Notes: generated from the sequence alone by a model not told the origin. Shown: positions 23,560 to 31,431, numbered from the stretch's first letter. The stretch is DNA of 43,204 bases from Lachnospiraceae bacterium (GCA_015057035.1 SVFC01000019.1:1-43204), one strand, 5' to 3'. Made by a program: numbers and translations.

Positions 23560-24903
23560 TTAAATCAAATCTTGTTTGGAAAATATGAAATTCTATCCGT
23601 CCTTGGATCCGGAACCTTTGGTACGGTATATCTTTCCAAACATCTACAGCTAGAGTGCTATCGCGCATTGAAACTCGTCCCCAAAGAATCCATCAATTCG
23701 CGTAATTCTCTTATTTCTGAGGCCTTGCTTCTGAAATCCTTACAGCACCCGGCAATTCCCCATGTATACGATATAGAAGAAGACACAAACTATTATTATC
23801 TTATTGAGGAATACGTCTATGGTGAATCTGTAGAAGCATTTTTGTCTCATCAATCTCATATTTCCCTGGATTGTTTTTTCGATTTTTGCTTACAGTTATG
23901 TGATGTTTTTGCCTATTTACACAACTTGACTCCTGATCCGGTCCTTTATCTTGATTTAAAACCGGAACATATTATAGTATGTGAAAGACAGCTAAAAATA
24001 GTCGATTTTAACGTAGCAACTTTTCTTTCCAATTCGGGAAATATCTTGAATCTTTTCGGGAACCAGGAATACAGTGCACCTGAGCTTTTTTACGGCGCAT
24101 TACCTAGTCCTACCTGTGACATTTATAGCATTGGGAAAATTATGAAATACCTTTCCCAATATCTAGATGTTCCTATTCCCCCGAAACTTCACCAAATAAT
24201 ACATAAGGCTGCGCAGAATAAGCCTGACTGTCGTTTTGAAACGGTAGACAGTTTGATTTCTGCACTAAAAAAACAAAAATTACTGCTTCAACAATCGCAT
24301 CTTGTTAAAAAAATTGCAATTTATGGAAGCCATCCAGGCTGTGGCACAACCCATATTGCAATCGCTCTGGTCTCTACACTTAATTATCTGGGCTACGACG
24401 CGACTTATTACGAAAAGGTCGTCGAAAACAATTTCCGTAACTTGCCTCGCATCGTCCCACAATTTATAGAAAACCAGGGACGTCTTCATTACAGATTCTT
24501 TAAAGGATATCCGAATTATGGACCGGGCATTTGCCTGCCAGAATGTTCAGATTCAGTGTCCATTTATGACTATGGCACAACACTTCCCGACAAACCTGAA
24601 GATTTTGATTTAATTCTGTTTGTCTGTAGTAATGGAATCTGGCATCTGCAGCATGCCATCGACAAGGGCGAATCCCTTTTTCAACTTTACGGCAATCCTT
24701 TGATTATCTGTAACATGGGACATAAGAAATCTATGCGTGTACTAGCAAAATATTTTCGTTCTCCAATTAACGAATTCCCGTATCTTTCGGATCCTTTTTC
24801 TATTACAACGCAAACCCTTTCTTTTACAACCAAACTATTAAACATTAAAAGGAGGAAACACTTATTTTTCCATTTCAAAAACGTATTTTCAAAAAAACAG
24901 TAA
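23557..24903 (+). CDS. Ser/Thr protein kinase fused to a degenerate MinD/ParA-type P-loop domain
   Basis: With an ATT start this is a 448-residue soluble protein. Residues 8-245 are a Hanks-type kinase: glycine loop LGSGTFGTVYLSKH, Lys39 in RALKLV, helix-C Glu55, Asp133 and Lys135 in YLDLKPEH, Asp150 in DFN, and YSAPELF. HRD is replaced by YLD, the metal-binding Asn by His138 and DFG by DFN, so activity is uncertain. Residues 253-410 look like a MinD/ParA/CpaE-type domain whose P-loop GSHPGCGTTH (257-266) lacks both signature lysines. There is no membrane segment or PASTA domain. The gene overlaps the next P-loop gene and ends at a slippery A7 run. A TTG start at 23572 would give 443 residues. 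Confidence 0.85.
   Translation: MLNQILFGKYEILSVLGSGTFGTVYLSKHLQLECYRALKLVPKESINSRNSLISEALLLKSLQHPAIPHVYDIEEDTNYYYLIEEYVYGESVEAFLSHQSHISLDCFFDFCLQLCDVFAYLHNLTPDPVLYLDLKPEHIIVCERQLKIVDFNVATFLSNSGNILNLFGNQEYSAPELFYGALPSPTCDIYSIGKIMKYLSQYLDVPIPPKLHQIIHKAAQNKPDCRFETVDSLISALKKQKLLLQQSHLVKKIAIYGSHPGCGTTHIAIALVSTLNYLGYDATYYEKVVENNFRNLPRIVPQFIENQGRLHYRFFKGYPNYGPGICLPECSDSVSIYDYGTTLPDKPEDFDLILFVCSNGIWHLQHAIDKGESLFQLYGNPLIICNMGHKKSMRVLAKYFRSPINEFPYLSDPFSITTQTLSFTTKLLNIKRRKHLFFHFKNVFSKKQ
24850..24866 (+). promoter_or_regulatory. Ribosome-binding site and ATT start of the second P-loop gene
   Basis: A perfect AGGAGG (24850-24855) lies 8 bases before ATT at 24864. No ATG, GTG, CTG or TTG exists in this frame between the stop at 24846 and the P-loop; the first TTG, at 24951, would delete it. 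Confidence 0.6.
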
Positions 24904-25457
24904 TCGCTTTTGGCAGTTTAGAACACGGAGCCGGTGTAACAACGATTTGTTTGGCACTATCTAATTTTTTATGCAATAAAGAAGGCCGAAAAACCGCCTA
25001 TATCGAACTTAACGCAAGTAATGAAATATGTTGTCTCACCCATGATAGCCGGTTGGATTGTTTTTCCCATATGGGAATCACTATCTTTCCTCATAGGACT
25101 TTTACCTCCTTGGCAGAAATCTTACATATGGACTACGACTACTTCATTTTGGATATGGGAGTTTTAAATTCCTATTCCGCCAAAGAGTTTGCTAAATTTG
25201 AAAGACAATTTCTTATATGCAGCCTTACCCAATGGAAAAAGAGAAAAACTTCGGAAAAACTTGTTCAGTTACTAGAAACCATTTGCATTCCACCGGAATG
25301 CATCACAATTTTAAGCAATTGTGAAAAGAAAGAATCCACTCTTCAGGTTTCCCCAACAGTATTTTTCCCAGTAGTTTCCATTCCTTTTATTGAAAATCCG
25401 TTTCATTTGACACTTGAATTTTTATCTCCATTTTATAAAATTTCAGGTCTGTATTAA
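24864..25457 (+). CDS. Small degenerate ParA/MinD-type P-loop protein
   Basis: Counted from the proposed ATT at 24864 the protein has 197 residues. A basic start (MFPFQKRIFKKT) leads into VIAFGSLEHGAGVTTICLAL, a P-loop region (17-27) parallel to that in the upstream kinase fusion and likewise without the signature lysines. Strands YIEL and DYDYFILDMGVLNSYS follow in the ParA/MinD order, then a region with LICSLTQWKKRK. The length is short for a full ParA. It overlaps the kinase gene by 40 bases in the -1 frame. Initiation at ATT, or a -1 frameshift at the A7 run at 24891-24897 giving a fusion, are both possible. Function unknown. Confidence 0.7.
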   Translation: MFPFQKRIFKKTVIAFGSLEHGAGVTTICLALSNFLCNKEGRKTAYIELNASNEICCLTHDSRLDCFSHMGITIFPHRTFTSLAEILHMDYDYFILDMGVLNSYSAKEFAKFERQFLICSLTQWKKRKTSEKLVQLLETICIPPECITILSNCEKKESTLQVSPTVFFPVVSIPFIENPFHLTLEFLSPFYKISGLY

Positions 25458-25574
25458 AATATCACGATAAAATTAACAGAAAAATTATTTGGGAAACGCG
25501 TGAAACAGGAAGGAGTCTCAATGCTGCTTTTTGTTTTGCTATGCAAGATATTTATGTGAAAAAAAGATACTTTA

Positions 25575-25602
25575 CAGAGGCTGCCTGTATAGACAGCCTC
25601 TG
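25575..25602 (+). terminator. Hairpin after the kinase/P-loop genes, probable weak terminator
   Basis: A 9-bp perfect stem (CAGAGGCTG with CAGCCTCTG) has a 10-base loop and lies 118 bases after the P-loop stop. No real T run follows, so it may be a weak terminator or an RNA-stability element. The rest of 25458-25637 shows nothing else. Confidence 0.5.
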
Positions 25603-25637
25603 ACCTATGATATTTTCTACAAAAAGCGACAATATAT

Positions 25638-25666
25638 TTGAAACTACCTACACACAATGATATAAT
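25638..25666 (+). promoter_or_regulatory. Sigma-A promoter of the GH18 gene
   Basis: TTGAAA (25638-25643) and consensus TATAAT (25661-25666) are 17 bases apart. Transcription would start near 25673, just before the ribosome-binding site GGAAGG. Confidence 0.82.
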
Positions 25667-25701
25667 TATTCTGTATAAATATGAAAAGGAAGGTTATTAA
25701 C

Positions 25702-27447
25702 ATGAAGAAAAATGTTTTACCTGTTCTTATTATAGTCGGCCTTATTGTCATTGTTCTAGGCTTCATCGGGATTACTGCCGTAATCGATGCATTAACCCCA
25801 AGTACTGAGCGGGCAAACTTAACCGAATACTATGAGATTACAGAAGAATCACAAGTCGCCATTATCTTAGATAACGAGATTCTCGATACCTATGCAACAA
25901 CCATTGACGGCGAAGTATACGTAGATTTCAAGTTCATATATAACAATATCAGTTCACGTTTTTACTGGGATTCCAATGAGAACATTCTGTTATACACAAC
26001 TGCATCTAATGTTGTTTCTGCGGAAGCAGAGTCTTCCAGCTACCTGACAGGAAAGAGTTCCACAGATTTTGGAAAAACCATCGTAAAAGCCACAGCGGAT
26101 TCTGCCTTGGTGCACATTGATTTTGTAAGCAAATTTGCAGATATAAAAGTTGCCAAGTATGATACCCCAACACGTATCGTAATTACGAAAACCTGGGGTG
26201 ATATCACCACCGCTACCGCAAAAGCTGATACACAGGTGCGCCTCAGTTTTGACATCAAGAGTCCTATTTTAAGTGACATCAGCACGGGAACAGCTGTTAC
26301 CATTTTAAAGGAAGAAGCCGGATGGTACAAAGTTGCAACTTCCGATGGATTTGTTGGTTATACAGAAGTCAAGAACTATAATGGCTCTTCTACACAAACT
26401 CTCACAAGTGACAAACCTGCGGAAGAGTTTCATCGAATTAAGTTAAACAAACCGGTTAATTTATTATGGCATCAGACCTTTAATACTTCTGCCAATTCCA
26501 AGATTGCATCTATTCTATCCGATGCAAAAGGAGTGAATGTTATCTCTCCTACATGGTTTAAGATTAAGGATAATGAAGGTAATCTTTCCAGCCTTGCTTC
26601 TAAGGATTACGTAGATTACTGCCATAGCCACGATGTAGAAGTTTGGGGTCTGGTTTCCAACTTCGAAGTAGACGATGTTGACAGCATTTATGTACTTACC
26701 CACACTTCCGCTCGACAGAATCTGGTAAATCAGATTATTGCTAAAGCGTTACAATATAACTTAGATGGTATCAATGTGGATTTTGAGGCTATGAATAGTG
26801 ATACTTTGAGTAGCAAAGAAATCGGCGATTCCTATATTCAGTTCCTCCGTGAACTGTCAGTTATGTGTTATAAGAATGAATTAGTTCTCTCTACAGACGT
26901 TCTCATCCCTGGTGGATATAACGAATCCTTGTATCGTTACAAGGAACAGGTGGATTTTGTAGACTACATCATCCTCATGGCATATGACGAACACTACGGT
27001 CAGAAAACCGGTGCCGGTTCTGTTGCCTCTCTAAATTGGACGGAAACCGCAGTACAGGATATGTTAGATGAGGGCGTTCCTGCAAATCAGCTCGTCCTTG
27101 GAATTCCATTTTATAGCAAACTTTGGAGCTTAACTCCTAAATCAGAAGAAAACAGTGCCGAAGTTACCTATGTAATAGGCTTTGAAAACTACGGTATGAC
27201 CACAGCAGAAAAGTGGATGAAGAACAATGTTGAATCCGATGACTGGCAATGGTTAGAAGACTGTGGACAGTTTTATGGCGAAACCACCAAGAAAGGGGTT
27301 ATCTACAAAATGTGGTTAGAAGATACCACCTCTCTGGAAAAACGTCTTCAGATGTTGAAATCCTATGACCTGGCAGGTGCCGCATTCTGGAAATCCGGTT
27401 TAGAATCTAATAAGGTTTGGGACATCATAATCAAATATATTAACTAA
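25702..27447 (+). CDS. Membrane-anchored GH18-family protein with stalk and SH3 domains
   Basis: This 581-residue envelope protein is probably a peptidoglycan-directed glycosidase. An N-terminal uncleaved anchor (about residues 6-28) is followed by a copper-amine-oxidase-N-like beta domain (about 45-165) and an SH3-like domain (about 175-225, ending DGFVGYTEV). The C-terminal GH18 barrel (about 245-581) has LDGINVDFEAM with the catalytic glutamate at residue 362, IILMAYDEHYG and LGIPFYSKLW. This layout is like the YaaH/YkvQ-type cell-wall GH18 proteins of Firmicutes. I use the ATG at 25702 with GGAAGG 8 bases upstream. The in-frame ATG at 25681 overlaps that site. The amidase gene follows 70 bases downstream. 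Confidence 0.88.
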   Translation: MKKNVLPVLIIVGLIVIVLGFIGITAVIDALTPSTERANLTEYYEITEESQVAIILDNEILDTYATTIDGEVYVDFKFIYNNISSRFYWDSNENILLYTTASNVVSAEAESSSYLTGKSSTDFGKTIVKATADSALVHIDFVSKFADIKVAKYDTPTRIVITKTWGDITTATAKADTQVRLSFDIKSPILSDISTGTAVTILKEEAGWYKVATSDGFVGYTEVKNYNGSSTQTLTSDKPAEEFHRIKLNKPVNLLWHQTFNTSANSKIASILSDAKGVNVISPTWFKIKDNEGNLSSLASKDYVDYCHSHDVEVWGLVSNFEVDDVDSIYVLTHTSARQNLVNQIIAKALQYNLDGINVDFEAMNSDTLSSKEIGDSYIQFLRELSVMCYKNELVLSTDVLIPGGYNESLYRYKEQVDFVDYIILMAYDEHYGQKTGAGSVASLNWTETAVQDMLDEGVPANQLVLGIPFYSKLWSLTPKSEENSAEVTYVIGFENYGMTTAEKWMKNNVESDDWQWLEDCGQFYGETTKKGVIYKMWLEDTTSLEKRLQMLKSYDLAGAAFWKSGLESNKVWDIIIKYIN

Positions 27448-27473
27448 CAAAAACATTTCATAAGAAAAACAAC

Positions 27474-27525
27474 TTTGGCATAAGATATACCAATTGTAGA
27501 ACATACAGGTATCTCTTATGCCAAA
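27474..27525 (+). promoter_or_regulatory. Long hairpin covering the amidase start codon
   Basis: Arms at 27474-27491 and 27508-27525 pair over 18 positions with one mismatch, around a 16-base loop. The right arm contains the weak ribosome-binding AGG and the ATG at 27518-27520. No T run follows, so it does not look like a terminator. Confidence 0.75.
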
Positions 27526-28264
27526 ATTTATTTCTGGAGTTATTATTGCTCTTATATTACTGGGCCTTGTCTTCTTCCTAACACAGACCTTTGACAAAGA
27601 TCCTTCTTCCACGGAAAATCCTTCTTCGGAACTGGAAAGCCCTACGGAACAACCCAAAAACCTCGGCGTCATTGTCTTAGATGCTGGACACGGAGGATTA
27701 GATCCTGGGAAAGTCGGTATCAATGATGTGTTAGAAAAAGATATTAATCTTTCTATTGTATTAAAACTTCAGCCTCTACTAGAAGACTACGGCTTTACGG
27801 TGCATCTTACACGAGATTCTGACAAAATCCTCGGACCTGCTAATTCATCCCGTCCTAAACGAGATGATATGATTGCCCGTGTTGATATGGTAAAAAACCT
27901 AAATCCTTACTTTACCATTAGTATTCATCAGAATAGTTTTCCAACCCCTTCTGTTAATGGTCCACAGGTGTTCTATTACAAGGATTCCGAGGAAAGTGCA
28001 ACTATGGCACAAATCATTCAGAATTCTCTAAACCAATACCTAAACCCACAAAAAAAGCGTGAGCCACAGTCCAACGCTAATTATTACTTGCTTACAAGAA
28101 CACCCACACCTACGGTAATCGTAGAATGTGGGTTCCTAAGTAATCCTGATGAAGCCGCTCTACTTGCAACGGATGCCTATCAGCAAAAAGTCGCGGAGGC
28201 GGTTTTTATGGGGGTAGTGTCTTATTACGAAACTAATTCGCAAGATCCGACACCATCTGAATAA
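27518..28264 (+). CDS. N-acetylmuramoyl-L-alanine amidase (Amidase_3, CwlD/AmiC-like)
   Basis: This zinc amidase cleaves the bond between N-acetylmuramic acid and L-alanine in peptidoglycan. The 248-residue protein has an N-terminal signal anchor (about residues 5-23), an acidic Ser/Thr/Pro linker, and the catalytic domain from residue 50. Zinc ligands are His58 in LDAGHGGLDPG, Glu73 in VLEKDINLS and His137 in ISIHQNSF. Glu203 in VECGFLSN is the catalytic residue. The length fits the CwlD group, whose best-known member acts in spore cortex formation; whether this one does is unknown. The start codon is inside a strong hairpin, and its 3' end overlaps the convergent 1020-residue gene by 32 bases. 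Confidence 0.93.
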   Translation: MPKFISGVIIALILLGLVFFLTQTFDKDPSSTENPSSELESPTEQPKNLGVIVLDAGHGGLDPGKVGINDVLEKDINLSIVLKLQPLLEDYGFTVHLTRDSDKILGPANSSRPKRDDMIARVDMVKNLNPYFTISIHQNSFPTPSVNGPQVFYYKDSEESATMAQIIQNSLNQYLNPQKKREPQSNANYYLLTRTPTPTVIVECGFLSNPDEAALLATDAYQQKVAEAVFMGVVSYYETNSQDPTPSE

Positions 28265-31200
28265 AGCTTTCTGCAATGTTGTAAAGACGCTTTGTCTGAA
28301 CTTCTGATTTCTCACCTGTTTCAGATAAAGTGTTCTTTTCAAACTGCCACATAGACAAGTCTGACACATATGCCACACGAATATCCATGCTTTCTGTTCC
28401 ATTTTCATTGATTTTCTCTACTAACATTCCAAGATTGTCAGAGAGAATTCTTCTTGTCTCTTCATCTGTTGTTGCAATCACACCAGAGATGCCATTTTCT
28501 TTGGCTTCAAAGGATGCCGCAACTTTCTCCATCAAAGCACCGCGGAAGAAAATGTCAACAAGACCTTTATTTTCTTTTCCACGTACAATCTTAAGAGAAA
28601 CACCTGTAATAGTATCGCCTGTCTGTACTGGTACCAGGAAGCTTTCTTCTTTTGCTTTTTCTTTGCATAAGAACAGCTGCTGGTTCATAAGACGAAGGTC
28701 TTTTAAATCTTTGACACTAATAGTTTCGTTCTCGATAATCATGGCCTGCATTGTGCGTTCTGCAACTTCTGCTAATGTTTCCTGAGCCTGTGCCATTTCT
28801 TCAGGTGTCTTTACTGCTTCTCCAAATCTCTGCATTACAAGATCTTTCATTTCCTGAAGGGCTTCTTTATAACTCTGGCTCTTACCTTCTTCTGAGAATA
28901 ATACTTCGAATACATTAGAAGGATTTTCCAACAGACGCGAAATAGCCAATACGTTATTCGCGCTATTCTTCATATCATATTTTTCCAAATATGCATATAC
29001 ATCATCTGATGCTTCCAAAACAGCGTTATATTCCTGTACCATCTGAGAATAATACTGCTGCTCTACTGCCTGACTCTGTTCATCAACAACATTTTTCAAT
29101 GCTTCCAACAACTGTTCTGGAGTCATGCTTTCCCATTCATCTATCTGAGTCATTTTCTCAGGAGATAACAAATCAACTGCCTCTTTTGCACAATTGGTCT
29201 GATATGCAGCCATAATCTGTGCGTCAATACGTGGTCCCTTTGCGTTAGCCGATACGCCTTCAAAATGATCACTTACAGAATAATCCATAGATTTTCTTGC
29301 AGAGCGCATTGCGGTAAGGATGTTACGCATCGTAATGTCGCTACCCTGATTCAGTAACGCACCAATTGCTGCGCCATCTGTCTGCTCAACCTGAGAAATA
29401 AGACGATAAATTCCAATATAACTGTCTCTTTCCTCTTCAGAAATCTCATGATTTCTTTCTAACTTCCAGAGATATTTGCTGAAACGTTCTTCTTCCTTGT
29501 TTCCTACTTCAGACTGGATATTTTCTACTACTTCATTCAGCTCGTTAATCTCCATATCTAATGGATTTTTTCCACTACGAATTAATTCCATAGTTACAGC
29601 TGGAGTCAAGTTACGGAATAATCTCTGCATTCCCATATCTACATCTTTAATCTGTGTAATATTGGAAACGGTAATCTCTGTCTGATTATATGCTAAAATA
29701 CGAACTGCTCTCTGATTGAACTCATTTGCTTCCAATCCAAGGTCTGTCAAAATGTCATCTACATTAGCAAATGCCTTCTGGATGGAATCGCCCATATCAC
29801 GTCTTGGTGCTGTCCACAGGGTTTCATAACTCTGTAAAGCCACATCCATAGAAGTCTTTAACGCACTACCTTTTGCATGTACCTGCTGCAGGCTTTCTTC
29901 TGCAGTATGGAAATCCAGAACATAAGCTGGCTGATATTTTAATTCCTCAACCACCTTGGTAGTGTTTTCTAAGATACTTACGTTTTCTTCTGTACTTTCG
30001 ATTCCAGAAGATACTAATAAATCTTTATAATACTGTTCTTCAATTCCTCTGAGGTTTTCTACTAACTGCTCTAAAGGTTTTGTATCAATGGCAATACCAC
30101 GTTTTAACAATGCGTAGTTTGCTTCTACTGTCATAATCAAACGGGTTTCTTCCAACTGTCTCTTGGCCGTTACCAAAGAAATATCTGACTGTGTATGTTT
30201 TCCACGGTTTGCAATGGCCACCTGAAGGTTTTCCACAGTCAGTGTCATCTGCTGTTCTTCACAATATGCTAAGTCCATATCCTGAACCTCTGTGATAACA
30301 TTCATTACTTCCTGTGCTTTATCTTCATAAGAAAAACCATCGATTAACAAAGCATCCATTGGACGCTTTCCATCTTTTACAGATTCAACGATACGGCCTA
30401 ATACATAATTCATATCTAATCCGTCTTCGTTACCTGATACGATTTTTTCTGATAAACTATTTAATCCTTCCAAATATCTTAGATTTGATACTGTAAGAGG
30501 AATATTCTTTTCAATTAACCATTTACAACTATTTAAAGTCTCTTCTGTTACTTCCAGACCAGCATTGGTAATAATCTGCTGCATCTGTCTTTCTAATCCT
30601 GCAAAATCAATTCCCTGCTGTGGTCTTGAAGGAATACCACTATGGGCTGCCATGTAGAGATTTTTAATGGTTGGCTCCCAATTATTCTTTAATAAATATT
30701 CTTTTGCCGCATCTTCGATAGGCATCATGGCTTCTGCTGCTGCATATGCCGCTGTACTTTCTTCCACATTAGCATCTGTTGTTGGAAGATCTGCAGAAGC
30801 AAGTGCGTTTGCAATCTGATTTGCCAGAACACTGCTGCCTGTTGCCTGTTCTAACTGTTCCACACTTAAATCATCTCCGTAGATAGAAATATCTACACCA
30901 GCTTTTGCCAGAACAGCCTTAATTTTATCAGTTACAGTAAGAATTGTACGGCTATCCATATCCATATTGGCAAAGCCGTCTTTTCCCATCTCTTTTAAAT
31001 CTTCTGGAGAAGCAGTATTAGAAACAACAATCATCTGGTTCTTTCTATTTTCTGCGGTCATATTCATCTGGTCATCTAACTGGTCTACGATGGTTTCTTC
31101 TTCTTTACCTTCTGGTTTCTGGTAGGTTGCATCAGGCATAAAAAAACTGCCCTGCTCTGTCATTCGGTAGGTTTCCTTTGCTTTTTCAAATTCAAAGACA

Positions 31201-31295
31201 CCCTGACCCTTTTCCAGTTCAGAAGCCGACATCTTGCTAAAGTCATTTATGTGATTTGTATATTTATCAATTTGATTTGCCTGATTAATAAACAT
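28233..31295 (-). CDS. Large DUF6240-like protein, possibly flagellar (hook-length control-like C-terminus)
   Basis: This 1020-residue, mostly helical soluble protein has no signal peptide or membrane segment. It resembles the uncharacterised family I recall as DUF6240 in flagellated Lachnospiraceae. The body contains many short repeats of the type LTVxNL or ITVSNI followed by a helix (LTVENLQ, ITVSNIT, ITMRNIL, ISVKDL). The C-terminal about 120 residues, with TGVSLKIVRG, GLVDIFFRGALMEKV and RRILSDNLGMLVEKI, recall the C-terminal domain of the hook-length protein FliK; this is a pattern impression. The start at 31295 has AAGGAG, and a sigma-28-like -10 box lies just upstream. Its 3' end overlaps the amidase gene by 32 bases. 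Confidence 0.7.
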   Translation of the reverse strand: MFINQANQIDKYTNHINDFSKMSASELEKGQGVFEFEKAKETYRMTEQGSFFMPDATYQKPEGKEEETIVDQLDDQMNMTAENRKNQMIVVSNTASPEDLKEMGKDGFANMDMDSRTILTVTDKIKAVLAKAGVDISIYGDDLSVEQLEQATGSSVLANQIANALASADLPTTDANVEESTAAYAAAEAMMPIEDAAKEYLLKNNWEPTIKNLYMAAHSGIPSRPQQGIDFAGLERQMQQIITNAGLEVTEETLNSCKWLIEKNIPLTVSNLRYLEGLNSLSEKIVSGNEDGLDMNYVLGRIVESVKDGKRPMDALLIDGFSYEDKAQEVMNVITEVQDMDLAYCEEQQMTLTVENLQVAIANRGKHTQSDISLVTAKRQLEETRLIMTVEANYALLKRGIAIDTKPLEQLVENLRGIEEQYYKDLLVSSGIESTEENVSILENTTKVVEELKYQPAYVLDFHTAEESLQQVHAKGSALKTSMDVALQSYETLWTAPRRDMGDSIQKAFANVDDILTDLGLEANEFNQRAVRILAYNQTEITVSNITQIKDVDMGMQRLFRNLTPAVTMELIRSGKNPLDMEINELNEVVENIQSEVGNKEEERFSKYLWKLERNHEISEEERDSYIGIYRLISQVEQTDGAAIGALLNQGSDITMRNILTAMRSARKSMDYSVSDHFEGVSANAKGPRIDAQIMAAYQTNCAKEAVDLLSPEKMTQIDEWESMTPEQLLEALKNVVDEQSQAVEQQYYSQMVQEYNAVLEASDDVYAYLEKYDMKNSANNVLAISRLLENPSNVFEVLFSEEGKSQSYKEALQEMKDLVMQRFGEAVKTPEEMAQAQETLAEVAERTMQAMIIENETISVKDLKDLRLMNQQLFLCKEKAKEESFLVPVQTGDTITGVSLKIVRGKENKGLVDIFFRGALMEKVAASFEAKENGISGVIATTDEETRRILSDNLGMLVEKINENGTESMDIRVAYVSDLSMWQFEKNTLSETGEKSEVQTKRLYNIAESFIQMVSDLAN

Positions 31296-31326
31296 AACAT
31301 ACTCCTTGCGTACTTAACTGATATAT

Positions 31327-31353
31327 ATATCGGCTTTTTTCTTCTTTTCTAAA
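31327..31353 (-). promoter_or_regulatory. Possible sigma-28 promoter of the 1020-residue protein
   Basis: On the minus strand GCCGATAT (31327-31334) is identical to the -10 box of the flagellin promoter. The -35 position at N15 reads TTTA, a poor match to TAAA. The predicted leader is about 25 bases. Confidence 0.45.
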
Positions 31354-31379
31354 GCCAAATTTAAATAAAAGTACAGAAA

Positions 31380-31410
31380 AACACCGCAGAAACTTTTGCT
31401 CTGCGGTGTT
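31380..31410 (-). terminator. Intrinsic terminator of glgB
   Basis: A perfect 11-bp stem (AACACCGCAGA with TCTGCGGTGTT) has a 9-base loop and is followed on the minus strand by TTTTCTGT. It starts 22 bases after the glgB stop codon. Confidence 0.87.
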
Positions 31411-31431
31411 ATATGTTTATATATTTTTATT

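Noticed and set aside
25681..25701. Earlier ATG for the GH18 gene
   Set aside because: It would start almost at the predicted transcription start and contains the GGAAGG site for the ATG at 25702.
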